The notes under the pieces were generated by a model that was not told the DNA's origin, did not search any database, and worked only from the letters and a program-made list of their open reading frames with translations. Shown piece by piece: positions 43,585 through 52,793 of a stretch of 64,000 nucleotides of DNA. This stretch comes from a virus, in the IMG/VR virus record IMGVR_UViG_3300025626_001351, positions 1-64,000 of that record, one strand, 5' to 3'. Numbering within the stretch: the stretch's first letter is position 1; every line of letters starts with the position of its first letter. A program made the position numbers and the translations under genes.

Positions 43585-43851
43585 TTAACTTAAAAATAGG
43601 TTAGTAGGAACTGATATTCCTTTTTGTTTCTTTATCTGATAAAACACGTTGAAAAATGCTTTGTAAACTTTACCAGCATGCTCTAAGTAATCGGAATTTG
43701 GAGATTTCCACATCATTTCACCACCATTCATTCGGTGTTTATTAACAACTTTGATTTCATATCCTTTAAGGATTAAATCAACAATCTTTTTTTGAGCCGG
43801 AGTAAATTTAACTCCCTCGATTGATTTTTTAAATTCTTTAATTTTATTCAT
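43585..43851 (-). CDS. Hypothetical protein, first gene of small-gene operon
   Basis: 88 residues, basic, with FTPAQKKIVDLILKGYEIK and KVYKAFFNVFYQIKKQKG helices around a polar loop containing MNGGEMMWKSP. It is the first gene behind the promoter at 43889-43920, with a leader of about 33 nt that closely resembles the leader ahead of 44218. Function unknown. Confidence 0.6.
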   Translation of the reverse strand: MNKIKEFKKSIEGVKFTPAQKKIVDLILKGYEIKVVNKHRMNGGEMMWKSPNSDYLEHAGKVYKAFFNVFYQIKKQKGISVPTNLFLS

Positions 43852-43888
43852 TTTTTATTTTTGATTAAACTCTCACTCATTAACTATA

Positions 43889-43920
43889 CTAAAGTACGAC
43901 AATTAATTGACAATTCCTAA
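43889..43920 (-). promoter_or_regulatory. Promoter for small-gene operon
   Basis: TTAG-N20-TACTTTAG; the -7 box is nearer to the TAnnTTTG consensus but the -33 box is poor. The following leader (AGTATAGTTAATGAGTG) matches that of 44264-44295. The 175-nt gap here otherwise holds only a possible 23-residue ORF. Confidence 0.65.
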
Positions 43921-43949
43921 TTTTTAATGTTAAGAAATTGTTAAATCTT

Positions 43950-44021
43950 TTAGAAGAACATTTTATTCCAAGTTAACCACGATGGTTCGTTTACCGCTTT
44001 GGTGTTTTGAAATACTGACAT
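43950..44021 (-). CDS. Possible 23-residue micropeptide
   Basis: ATG 44021 to TAA 43950 encodes a short peptide (MSVFQNTKAVNEPSWLTWNK plus three residues) located 6 nt after the 44027 stop and ending just upstream of the 43889-43920 promoter. No ribosome site or homology is apparent; I list it only because it fills the gap between two genes in the same direction. Confidence 0.2.
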   Translation of the reverse strand: MSVFQNTKAVNEPSWLTWNKMFF

Positions 44022-44026
44022 AACTA

Positions 44027-44218
44027 TTATTTTAAAACTTCAATTACTTTACCAACTTTAACAAAGTCTTCGATAGACAATGTTGACATCCACTCTTCAG
44101 ACACCTCATCGATGTGAACACCATTCTCAAGGTCAACTGACCCATCTTCCATTTGTGCGTGAACTAAAAACTCATTGGTGTCAATCACACATCCTACTGA
44201 TTCTAAACTTACTTTCAT
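44027..44218 (-). CDS. Hypothetical acidic protein
   Basis: 63 residues from ATG 44218 (MKVSLESVGCVID); a GTG at 44251 lies within the conserved leader and is unlikely. Acidic with LENGVHIDEVSEEWM and a C-terminal helix. It is the single complete gene behind the promoter at 44264-44295. Function unknown. Confidence 0.6.
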   Translation of the reverse strand: MKVSLESVGCVIDTNEFLVHAQMEDGSVDLENGVHIDEVSEEWMSTLSIEDFVKVGKVIEVLK

Positions 44219-44263
44219 AACTTTTAATTTTAGTTGGGATAAAACTCCCACTCATTAACTATA

Positions 44264-44295
44264 CTAAAGTACGAATAATAAATGAGAAATCCAAA
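44264..44295 (-). promoter_or_regulatory. Promoter for 44027-44218 gene
   Basis: TTTG-N20-TACTTTAG, located just after the end of the late block. It shares -7 box and leader with 43889-43920. Confidence 0.75.
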
Positions 44296-44323
44296 TAAAA
44301 AGTGTTAAAGTTTTGTTAAAGTT

Positions 44324-44917
44324 TTATCTTGGAGAGAAATAAAATTCTTTTAAGTCTAAAAGATATCGGTCTATTCCAATGAAGTTATTTTTATGTAGTG
44401 CTAATGTACGTCTATTAGTGTCTATTACACCTTTTTCCATTCCTACATCTTGCAAAGGGCCTACTATTTTCCATTGTAACTCTAACTTATCGTAATAAAC
44501 TGAATCAAACCCAAAACCATCTTTATCTACTTCAAAGATAGTTTCATTACCTTTGTGTTTCATAAAGTATCTTGTAATAACCCCTTTAATCTTATCTTTA
44601 TTAGTTAGGATTGGATAATATGGGTCTGGAATATCAATAATAGACGAGTAATCATCCGCCTCTATTTCTTTTAATGTATTATATTGAAAAACACGCTTAA
44701 CGTCAGCTGAACCACCTAAGTCTGCGAATGGTATAAGTCGTCTTGATAAGTTTTTTACATAGTTAGGTTCACTAAATATTTCTTTAGTGTTTTTGTAAGT
44801 GTGGTATTGACCAACATACGGAGTTCCATCTTTTTCCATTAGTTCACCACCATTAGTATAAAGACCACTACTTATTGAGCCAATTGGGTAATATATACGT
44901 TCTCTTCTATCTGCCAT
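44324..44917 (-). CDS. Probable baseplate/virion protein
   Basis: 197 residues, beta-rich and Tyr-rich: YYPIGSISSGLYTNGGEL at the N-terminus, VGQYHTYKNTKEIFSE, GVITRYFMKHKGNETIFEV and DRYLLDLKEFYFSPR at the end. It is the last gene of the late block, 2 nt after the hub-like protein, and ends just before the early promoter at 44264-44295. The assignment as structural rests on operon position. Confidence 0.55.
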   Translation of the reverse strand: MADRRERIYYPIGSISSGLYTNGGELMEKDGTPYVGQYHTYKNTKEIFSEPNYVKNLSRRLIPFADLGGSADVKRVFQYNTLKEIEADDYSSIIDIPDPYYPILTNKDKIKGVITRYFMKHKGNETIFEVDKDGFGFDSVYYDKLELQWKIVGPLQDVGMEKGVIDTNRRTLALHKNNFIGIDRYLLDLKEFYFSPR

Positions 44918-44919
44918 GA

Positions 44920-46635
44920 TTACTTCCCTAACATCATTATACCTGTTATATCAGTTACCCAATCACCATTACTAAAATTTTGTCCTATCTTACTTACGAT
45001 AAAATAAGCTTTAGCTGCTTTTAAGCTTTTTGGTAGTCTATCAATGGTGAATGCATCAGCATATCTAGCACCAAAATAACCATCACATTGAAATGATACT
45101 TCTAAATTATATTTTATTATTGGTTGAGTTTTCTTGGATATTGACTCTACATAAGCTTTTAATGATTGCTTTGCCGTAGTAATTTCTTCCATACCTATAT
45201 TATCACCCAACGTTTCCATTACTTCTTTTAAGTTTTCTTTGTAATCAACAACTGCTGCAGCCTCAGGTTCTAAAGTATCAAAACAACCAGGATATAAGTT
45301 TTTAAGATTATCACCACCCTTGCCTGTTTGTGCAGCGTGAAGTGCCATAGCCATCATTTCCGAATCCATATTGGTACTGACATTGTATGACCTTACACCA
45401 TTCTTATATCCATTTAAAACTTTTAATTCAGTTGGACTTCCACTTGGTTCAAAATCGCTACCTTTATTTAATATTAACATCTGCTCCCCTTTAGCAGTTT
45501 CAGCTGAATTTGGGTCTGAGTAAATATAAGGTCTAACATACCCACCCGTACATACGTCAACTAATCCAAATATCTTTTTTAGATAATCTACAGTAGCTAC
45601 TGATTTTTTACTATCTGAACCTGGTGGCATTGTTAGGTCATTTTGAATCTTAGCTATTGCTGGAATGCTTATATAAATCTTTCCTAAAAGAGAACTACCC
45701 TCAGCTGATATGTCAAATTGGGCTTTACTACCATATCTTCCATTACCTGAAATTAAAATAGATAGTGGGTCGGCTGATTTTATCTCGGATGGGAAGGTTT
45801 GCTTACTACTTTCTACAAAAAGTTTATCATAGGTAAATAATGGGTTTTTAATTTTTAGTTCTGGATTTATATTTTTATTAATTGAATCTATAATGTAACT
45901 AGCCGCTACATATGAAATTTGACTATCATTACTGAACCAGCTGGTGTTTTCTTCCATTTGATGATTACAAATTGCAAATGGCCCATTCTTTTTAGCTCGA
46001 CCATCGCTCGGGCTTAGACCTTTTAGCTTTTGGCTGGATTCTCCAATTATATTTCCAAGAATATCACTTGGTGTAATTGTTTTGCCTGATTCTTCATCTG
46101 TATACTCAATTGGTGCTGAGCTGCTTAGTGTAAAGAAATCAGCCGAAACTACTCCATCTAATTTACCACCTGCTTTTATAGTAACATCAAAGCTACTGTC
46201 TTGGTTTATTGTAAAATCATAACCCACAATCTCAGCGTCTATGCTGTCACTTGTACCACCTGCATACCCTAATTTAATAGTAATTCGTTGTCCTGGTATT
46301 AAAAATGAATTTTCCATGTCATTTAAATCATCAAGCGAAAATACTTTTACTTTAGCAGATGCTTCAAACAACATAGCATCTGATGCGTCTTGTCCACCAT
46401 CATTTGCCATTTCGAATGATTCTAATACAGGTTGTGGTGTTAATCTACCACCCTCAGTACTCATTAATGCTGAATGGGTTTTTTGGACATTACTTTCTAT
46501 TGATGTAATAGCCCCTGAACAACTTGCTTTACCACCACCCTTAAGTGATATCTGAGCGTATGCACGTTTATGTACACCACGAGTGTGTTCTTGTCGTGTT
46601 GGGGGAGTTAATTGTTTTGAGCCTAATGCTGCCAT
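44920..46635 (-). CDS. Baseplate hub-like protein
   Basis: 571 residues, Gly/Ser-rich. Residues about 90-150 (SAKVKVFSLDDLNDMENSF, GQRITIKLGYAGG, AEIVGYDFTINQDSSFDVT) look like the beta-barrels of gp27/gpD-type hub proteins, which form the ring linking tube and spike. The C-terminal part (IKYNLEVSFQCDG...GDWVTDITGIMMLG) is also beta-rich. It lies between the gp53-like gene and the last late gene. Family identity is by pattern and position only. Confidence 0.55.
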   Translation of the reverse strand: MAALGSKQLTPPTRQEHTRGVHKRAYAQISLKGGGKASCSGAITSIESNVQKTHSALMSTEGGRLTPQPVLESFEMANDGGQDASDAMLFEASAKVKVFSLDDLNDMENSFLIPGQRITIKLGYAGGTSDSIDAEIVGYDFTINQDSSFDVTIKAGGKLDGVVSADFFTLSSSAPIEYTDEESGKTITPSDILGNIIGESSQKLKGLSPSDGRAKKNGPFAICNHQMEENTSWFSNDSQISYVAASYIIDSINKNINPELKIKNPLFTYDKLFVESSKQTFPSEIKSADPLSILISGNGRYGSKAQFDISAEGSSLLGKIYISIPAIAKIQNDLTMPPGSDSKKSVATVDYLKKIFGLVDVCTGGYVRPYIYSDPNSAETAKGEQMLILNKGSDFEPSGSPTELKVLNGYKNGVRSYNVSTNMDSEMMAMALHAAQTGKGGDNLKNLYPGCFDTLEPEAAAVVDYKENLKEVMETLGDNIGMEEITTAKQSLKAYVESISKKTQPIIKYNLEVSFQCDGYFGARYADAFTIDRLPKSLKAAKAYFIVSKIGQNFSNGDWVTDITGIMMLGK

Positions 46636-46647
46636 AACTTAGTTTCT

Positions 46648-46953
46648 TTATGTTGTTGGTTTATTAAGTATATTAAACTCTTCTTTAATACCCTCTATAT
46701 CAAATGGAATTCGTAATTGTTCTCCAATTTTAACTCCCATATTCCCAAAACCTAATTTGTTAGCTCTAGCTATAATCCACCACAAACTTGGGTCTTGATA
46801 ATATTCCCATGCTAAATTATCCAACCTATCTCCAAATGCACCTATAATATAGGTATCTGAAACTGAAGGTGGAATTGTTGGGTATACGATAGTATTATAT
46901 TGTAATCGTTTCGTGTTCCGTTTTCCTATGGTTATGTCTTCGTATCTTTTCAT
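46648..46953 (-). CDS. Baseplate wedge protein, gp53-like
   Basis: 101 residues with IIGAFGDRLDNLAWEYYQDP followed by LWWIIARANKLG and KIGEQLRIPF, the LysM-like pattern of gp53 and tail protein X. In T4, gp53 joins adjacent wedges in the baseplate. It sits between the long repeat-containing baseplate protein and the hub-like protein, as expected for baseplate genes. T4 gp53 is longer (196 residues), so this is a minimal version. Confidence 0.75.
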   Translation of the reverse strand: MKRYEDITIGKRNTKRLQYNTIVYPTIPPSVSDTYIIGAFGDRLDNLAWEYYQDPSLWWIIARANKLGFGNMGVKIGEQLRIPFDIEGIKEEFNILNKPTT

Positions 46954-46970
46954 GGTTTATGGGGTTTATG

Positions 46971-49900
46971 TTATTGGGTTCTTGTAAATGTTCCAAATAT
47001 ATTATCAGCTTTATACTTATGTAATCCGTTACCAAGTACAGTACACCCGACTGAAATATCTATACCCATTGGTAATTGATAATCTATGTCCCATGGAGTG
47101 TCATCTGAGTAAGTATATGATAACGTTGTTAATATCATTGGGGTTTGATTATATAATTGACCTATTGTTAACTTTAGGTCAGTAGCACCTGGAGCTGTAT
47201 ATCCAACACTAGCATATTGAGGCATTGTATATGTAGATAAGCGTTCTAATTTAGTCCACAACGGCTCCATCTCTATTCGAGATGTTGGATACACTTTAAA
47301 GTTAAATGAAATATCTCTTTTAAAAGTATCATATACATAAACAGGTTCTGCTCTACCAGTATACTTTATATCCGTATAACCTGGTGAAAAGTTTTCTGAT
47401 AATCCAGATATAGTTCCTCTAAATTGTATATTATCTCCTGCTCCGGCCGTTTTAAAAACTAATGGAATTATATCAGTCCCAGTCGTTCCAATTGTAGAAG
47501 CTTGAACTTCATCGTAGTAACCTTTATAGTTAGCTGCATCTGAATATGTTATCGTCCACTTATCACGAACCTTTCCATCAGTTTTGAACATTTTACCAGG
47601 AGTACCAAATTTATAGTTGGTTTCAAGGTTCTTTGACGTAAAGTCAGATTCAGTAGCAAATCCTTTTTGTTGACTAGTACCTACATCTCTAAAATCTTTA
47701 GGTATAATAGGTGGTTGTCCTGTTGATAATTTAGCCTTATTCTGAAGGTTCTTGTAAGACATTCCATTAAAGTCTTTAATGTCATTTAATGCACCAGCTG
47801 TATTTCCTTCACTTGATAGTAGGTTTTCACCTGGATACTTCTTCTTATGGGTATCATCAATATCACCTAATACTTGTTGAGTATTTCCGAACTTTAACTT
47901 ATCTGTCTTGTCAGCTGGTACATCGTCATTATACGTTTTAGCATCTGAAGCGTATGGATTATACTTTTGTGCTAATATATCTATGTTTTTCTTACCATCA
48001 GTTATATAAGGACTTGTAGTTCTACCATCTCTATCTTTTTGTAAAACTCCTTTGGATAGTTCGATGATTTTATCTGAATCTTCAGCTAATTCACCATTAT
48101 CGAATTTTTTTAGATTTTCAGTATAAGTTCCACTTCCCTCACCCAACAAGGCCATAGGATTAAATCTTTGAAAGAACCTTACTCCCGTTTGTGCACCATT
48201 TCTATTACCAAAGTCTTGGCCAGCATTGTGATATCCTAATGTAGAAGTCCCACGAGATGTTAAACTTATACCAAGCCCATATACGGAATCAAATCCACCA
48301 TTATTTTTTAAAGTAGATGGAAACGGCATTCCCGGAGCAATCATTGGCCCAGCTTTTACTAATTGCTCATAAAAATCACTTATCTTATCTTTATATCCAC
48401 TAAGACCTAATTTTTTGTACTTACCTGCTTTATCTTGTAAGATTACACCACTTCTATCGGGACGTAATCCTATCAGCCCACCACCAACACCTGCAAGTAA
48501 GTTTATTGGAGTCCAAGTTCTACCAAATGCGTTTGCTTTTTGTGTACCAAATTGTCTAACAGACCAAAGTAGTCCTTTTACTGATAAAAAGAATGAACCT
48601 AAACGTACTAAATCAATTGCAGCTCTATTTAATGATGTTACTGTACCACCTCTGATAAATCCATCATCAATTCCTAACCCAGTCAAATCCCAATTTTGTG
48701 GTTCGGTTTTATTTTTCCTTTGAATACCCCTTAGTACATAAGGCTGTTTGAAAATACTTAACCTATTTGATGCATCATCTTGTAGATTAAATTTGTTGTA
48801 CATATTATCTAAAAACGATGGTGAGTTTTTTTGTTGTGATATGGTTTCTAATGAAAAGTTTGGATACAAGAAAGTACCAGCGTCATAATATTTACCAGAA
48901 TTAGGTGAATATCTTGGCGACCCTGCAATTTCAGAACCTACTTTATATTGACCATATCCCGGTGTAAATGCTAGACCTGGAAATGCGTTATCAAAATTAC
49001 TTAATAATGAATTTGAACTATTAAATTCTGTACCTTCAATACCAGTAAATTTAGTATCATCGATAGTTTTCATAAATGGTGAGAATCCAACAGCTTTTTC
49101 ATCTGTAATATAATTTACAGTTTCAAAACTCTTCCCTTCACCTTCTAATTTTGGACTAAACCCAAATGGGTCAGTTGTTATATTACCTTTAAACTTATCA
49201 CCTTGATTTAATACTTGTGTATCAGTTTCACCTAAAAACTTAGAACTTATATCAGATGGTATTTGGTCAGTTTCACCTAAAAAGTTAGAACTTCTGTCAG
49301 ATAGGTTAGGAGTTGTTTCACCTAAGAAGTTAGAACTTATATCTGATTCATTAGGAGTTGTTTCACCTAAGAAGTTAGAAGTGTTGTCAGCTTCATTAGG
49401 AGTTGTTTCACCTAAAAAGTTAGAACTTCTGTCAGATAGGTTAGGAGTTGTTTCACCTAAAAATTGTTCTGTAAGTGTTGATTCTTTTGGTGTTGTTTCA
49501 CCTAAAAAGTTTTGTGTAAATTTAAAAGTAGCAGGAGTTGTTTCACCTTTAAATATATCACCTTGAGTAGCTTCAGTAGGAGTTGTTTCACCTTTAAATA
49601 TATCACCTTGAGTAGCTTCAGTAGGAGTTGTTTCACCTTTAAATATATCACCTTGAGTAGCTTCAGTAGGAGTAGTCTCTCCTTTGAACTTATCACCTTG
49701 AGTAGCTTCAGTAGGAGTAGTCTCTCCTTTGAACTTATCACCTTGTTGTACTTCAGTAGTAGTAGTTTCTCCTTTGAACTTATCACCTTGTTGTACTTCA
49801 GCAGTTTTAGTTTCACCTAAAAATCGTTCTGCCAAAGACATTGGTTTAGGGTCAGGTAGTCCAGCAAGTTTATCAATGTTACCAGATGGTAATATTTTTA

Positions 49901-50078
49901 CATCCACTCCTACTTTTTCAGGAGTTACTTTTGGAGCTAATACTTTTTTACCTTGTACCTTATCACTTAATGGAGTTGTATTGAATGACTCTGGTTGTAC
50001 TGTCTCTTTTTTATCAAGAGGTGTACTTGTTGGTTTTCTGAATTTAGATAAATCTGATTTTAAGTCTTTAAGTGCCAT
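46971..50078 (-). CDS. Baseplate-associated protein with fifteen 15-residue repeats
   Basis: 1035 residues. Residues 86-310 are fifteen consecutive 15-residue units, each starting F(L/K)GE or a variant, with TTPTEATQGD or TTPNxSDxSSN bodies. A long Gly/Tyr/Asn-rich middle follows (about 360-830). The C-terminal ~190 residues (YTGRAEPVYVYDTFKRDISF, MEPLWTKLERLSTYT, DIDYQLPMGIDISVG) form a beta domain typical of baseplate/tail proteins in marine T4-like phages. It lies between the tape measure and gp53-like genes. The repeat array may be a flexible, Thr-rich stalk or a glycosylation target. Confidence 0.7.
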   Translation of the reverse strand: MALKDLKSDLSKFRKPTSTPLDKKETVQPESFNTTPLSDKVQGKKVLAPKVTPEKVGVDVKILPSGNIDKLAGLPDPKPMSLAERFLGETKTAEVQQGDKFKGETTTTEVQQGDKFKGETTPTEATQGDKFKGETTPTEATQGDIFKGETTPTEATQGDIFKGETTPTEATQGDIFKGETTPATFKFTQNFLGETTPKESTLTEQFLGETTPNLSDRSSNFLGETTPNEADNTSNFLGETTPNESDISSNFLGETTPNLSDRSSNFLGETDQIPSDISSKFLGETDTQVLNQGDKFKGNITTDPFGFSPKLEGEGKSFETVNYITDEKAVGFSPFMKTIDDTKFTGIEGTEFNSSNSLLSNFDNAFPGLAFTPGYGQYKVGSEIAGSPRYSPNSGKYYDAGTFLYPNFSLETISQQKNSPSFLDNMYNKFNLQDDASNRLSIFKQPYVLRGIQRKNKTEPQNWDLTGLGIDDGFIRGGTVTSLNRAAIDLVRLGSFFLSVKGLLWSVRQFGTQKANAFGRTWTPINLLAGVGGGLIGLRPDRSGVILQDKAGKYKKLGLSGYKDKISDFYEQLVKAGPMIAPGMPFPSTLKNNGGFDSVYGLGISLTSRGTSTLGYHNAGQDFGNRNGAQTGVRFFQRFNPMALLGEGSGTYTENLKKFDNGELAEDSDKIIELSKGVLQKDRDGRTTSPYITDGKKNIDILAQKYNPYASDAKTYNDDVPADKTDKLKFGNTQQVLGDIDDTHKKKYPGENLLSSEGNTAGALNDIKDFNGMSYKNLQNKAKLSTGQPPIIPKDFRDVGTSQQKGFATESDFTSKNLETNYKFGTPGKMFKTDGKVRDKWTITYSDAANYKGYYDEVQASTIGTTGTDIIPLVFKTAGAGDNIQFRGTISGLSENFSPGYTDIKYTGRAEPVYVYDTFKRDISFNFKVYPTSRIEMEPLWTKLERLSTYTMPQYASVGYTAPGATDLKLTIGQLYNQTPMILTTLSYTYSDDTPWDIDYQLPMGIDISVGCTVLGNGLHKYKADNIFGTFTRTQ
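49149..49823 (-). repeat. Fifteen 45-bp in-frame tandem repeats
   Basis: Each unit encodes 15 residues with Phe at position 1 (positions 86 + 15n of the protein; the last unit is degenerate). The four to five central units (about 49550-49735) are nearly identical in DNA; outer units diverge in blocks (TTPTEATQGD type and TTPNxSDxSSN type). All three frames on both strands stay open through much of the array. Confidence 0.95.
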
Positions 50079-52780
50079 TATCCAACTCTCCTAGTGCTTT
50101 TTGCATTTTGTACTTTACTTATTTCGCTGATGACTTTGTTACCCATTACTATTTGAATTGGTTGAGATTGTAAATCACTTCTCAGACCTTTAATTTCAGC
50201 TAATAGTTCAGAATCACCATCACCACCACCTGCTTCAGCTTCAGAATCACCACCACCCATACCAAACGCTCCAGCAAGTCCACTAAGAGCGGGTGCTACA
50301 GCCGATAAAGCTATTAGTAATCCAATACCAGGCATAGCAGCGAGTCCAGCAAGTGCAATCATACCTAATCCAGCAGCTATACTTACTAACCCAGCCCCGA
50401 CACCTAATAACATTGGTGCGACTCCACCGAGAGTTATTAATGACTCAATCATTCCACCCATGTCACTTTGACCTAATTTAGAAAATCCTTCAGAGATTGG
50501 CCCTAATGCAACTCCTAATGCTGTAAGTGCTACAGCACCTAAAATAATGAATGGTGACATAAATCCTAAACCAGCTACAGTAGTTGCTAATATACCTATA
50601 CCAGTTGAGAATGAAATTATAGCTTGAGTATCCAATCCTTCTAACATTCCAAATGCAGCTGCGGCTGGGCCTAATGCTATTCCTAATACTGTAAGTGCAA
50701 CAGCACCCATAATAATAAACGGAGCTAACAGTCCTAAACCAGCAGTAGCCAATGCTAATACACCAACACCTGTTGAGAATGATATTAGTACTTGTGTATC
50801 TAATCCTTCTAACATTCCAAATGCCGTAGCAGCTGGAATTATAGCTGCTCCTAATATTGCAACAGCAGCAGCACCCATGATAACAAATGGTGCAAGGAAT
50901 CCTAATCCAGCAGCTGCTAATGATAATATTGTAAGTGCTCCTGCGAATGCGAACATTGAAGCTGGTTCAACCCCAGCCAAAAGACTCATAGCATACGCGG
51001 CTGGTATTAATGCTATTGCTACAATACCAAGTGCCAATGCACCCATTATTACGTTACCACTAATCATACCCATTAGAGCCAATGTAGCTCCTAATATACC
51101 AATTGACGCAGAAAATGCTATCATTGTAACTGGGTCTACGTCACCTAACATATACATAGCAGCTGCGAATGATGCTCCCATCACTGCAACTAATGCACCT
51201 AAGACAACTATACCCATTAATTTTTTACCTGGTTTTTTTCCTAATGAATCTAAACCTTCACCTAAACTTTTGAGGATACCACCCCCACCATCTCCACCAC
51301 CACTTGGTGCTTCTGGCATTGGTGAATCACCACCACCTTTTGAAAATGGATTAAGATTACTTAAACCAGTACCTTTACCCTGCATTACATTCATTAGTGC
51401 GTATTGAGCTACCATCGTAGCTATCGCAGCACCACCACTCATCGCACCACTTTTAATTTCAGCAAACATAGCTTGCTGAGCTTGCTTTTTCTCTTCAAGT
51501 TGTTGAAGTTCTTTAGCATTCATGCCTGGATTTTTAGCTTGTAGGTCAGCGAAGTTTTCTTGTTTCACTATCATATCTGATAATTCGTCTGTACTCATAC
51601 CATATGTAGCAGCTAGAGCATCTCTACCAGCTCTACTCATATCATGGAACTTTTCACTACTAAGGTTAGCTTCCTTCATAGCAGCTGTCATCATTTCCAT
51701 ACCTTTAGCTTCATCACCAAACTTCATTTCGAAGGCAGCGTCTTGAGCCATAGCAGCGGATGCTGTATATTCACCCATACCCATAGCTCTTAATTTCATT
51801 TGAGCTCTGGCTTGAGTTTCAAGGTTTACCATATTATCTGACATTTGTTCCATCATCTTCATGGAAACACCTTGTTGTTTTAATTCGGCTGTTTTTTTAG
51901 CTAAGTTAATTAATTCTTCTTTTGAAGCTCCAACTAACATACCAGCACTATCTGCCATTTCTTTGAATAAGACGTTAGCATTTACACCAGCTCCATAAGC
52001 AATAGCTTTTATTTCGCTGGTCATCTCTTTAGCATTACCATTAGCGTCTGCAAATATCTGATTTAATTTAACAGAACTAGCAGCGTCACCAGTTAGTGCC
52101 GTTAATGCAGCTACGTTTTTCTGCATATCACCTGTGATACTTTTTGTAGTACCAAAGTACTCACCTGCATCTTTTGCAGCTTGTGCTAATCCCTCTGTAC
52201 CATATAGTAATCCTTCTATACTAAATGATGCGGCTAAAGTTTGAGCACCTAATCTACCAGCTTCATCAGCTGATGTACCCATGTTGACGTATAATTCTTT
52301 TGCGAGTCCAACTGTGTTGGATATTACGTTACCAAGAAATTCAGCTGCTTTTTGAGCTATTACAATTCCGGCACCTATTAACGTACCAGCTTTTATCATT
52401 TCACCCATAGTTCCTAAAGAACCATATAAGGTATCTGATACATCTTCCGTAAGTCCTTTTAATTTCTCTTCGGTATCTTTTTGTTTTTGTTTTTCTTCAA
52501 GAATAGTTTTAACATTATCTAATTGGTCTATATAATGTTGATTGATATCTTCACCCTTATCAAGTTGCTCTTTTAAGAGTTCATCAATAGTTGTGTTAAT
52601 ATCGTTTATTTTGGACGTTAAATCTTTTTCTTCGGCAAGGTTTTTTAATAAGTCTTCTTTTATATCCTTAGCTTGATTAGAAACAAACTTATAGGTTTGT
52701 GCGGACTTAACGATTTCATTCATTAAGTCACGTTCTCCTGCTAAGAGTTCTTTTCTTTTTTGGATATCATCAGATGCCAT
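50078..52780 (-). CDS. Tail tape measure protein
   Basis: 900 residues. The N-terminus (1-110) is coiled coil; residues about 120-480 are Ala/Met-rich helices (TSADEAGRLGAQTLAASF, KQQGVSMKMMEQMSDNMV); a Gly-rich hinge (PSGGGDGGGG) leads into a long hydrophobic region with 56-residue tandem units built on GLGxLAPFxIMG and GMLEGLDTQ, then a short polar tail. Length, hydrophobic repeats and location directly after the tail-assembly chaperone genes identify a tape measure. It sets tail length and may form a channel on ejection. Confidence 0.85.
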   Translation of the reverse strand: MASDDIQKRKELLAGERDLMNEIVKSAQTYKFVSNQAKDIKEDLLKNLAEEKDLTSKINDINTTIDELLKEQLDKGEDINQHYIDQLDNVKTILEEKQKQKDTEEKLKGLTEDVSDTLYGSLGTMGEMIKAGTLIGAGIVIAQKAAEFLGNVISNTVGLAKELYVNMGTSADEAGRLGAQTLAASFSIEGLLYGTEGLAQAAKDAGEYFGTTKSITGDMQKNVAALTALTGDAASSVKLNQIFADANGNAKEMTSEIKAIAYGAGVNANVLFKEMADSAGMLVGASKEELINLAKKTAELKQQGVSMKMMEQMSDNMVNLETQARAQMKLRAMGMGEYTASAAMAQDAAFEMKFGDEAKGMEMMTAAMKEANLSSEKFHDMSRAGRDALAATYGMSTDELSDMIVKQENFADLQAKNPGMNAKELQQLEEKKQAQQAMFAEIKSGAMSGGAAIATMVAQYALMNVMQGKGTGLSNLNPFSKGGGDSPMPEAPSGGGDGGGGILKSLGEGLDSLGKKPGKKLMGIVVLGALVAVMGASFAAAMYMLGDVDPVTMIAFSASIGILGATLALMGMISGNVIMGALALGIVAIALIPAAYAMSLLAGVEPASMFAFAGALTILSLAAAGLGFLAPFVIMGAAAVAILGAAIIPAATAFGMLEGLDTQVLISFSTGVGVLALATAGLGLLAPFIIMGAVALTVLGIALGPAAAAFGMLEGLDTQAIISFSTGIGILATTVAGLGFMSPFIILGAVALTALGVALGPISEGFSKLGQSDMGGMIESLITLGGVAPMLLGVGAGLVSIAAGLGMIALAGLAAMPGIGLLIALSAVAPALSGLAGAFGMGGGDSEAEAGGGDGDSELLAEIKGLRSDLQSQPIQIVMGNKVISEISKVQNAKSTRRVG
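50410..50914 (-). repeat. 56-residue tandem repeats in tape measure gene
   Basis: Three consecutive ~168-bp units, each encoding GLGxxxPFxIxG, then an Ala/Gly/Leu-rich segment and, in the first two, GMLEGLDTQ. A more worn copy precedes them. The units give hydrophobic helices in the predicted C-terminal third. Confidence 0.8.
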
Positions 52781-52793
52781 TGACTAACCTTTT

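Noticed and set aside
49502-49820. Long open frames on both strands across the repeat array
   Set aside because: They are by-products of the 45-bp period in the 1035-residue gene; their products are low-complexity echoes of the repeat.
49149-49823. CRISPR-like direct repeats
   Set aside because: Units are contiguous, in frame and coding, with no unique spacers.
50877-51407. 176-codon open frame on the plus strand inside the tape measure gene
   Set aside because: Ala/Pro/Asn-rich antisense of a low-complexity Ala/Gly region, no ribosome site, and opposite to every other gene.
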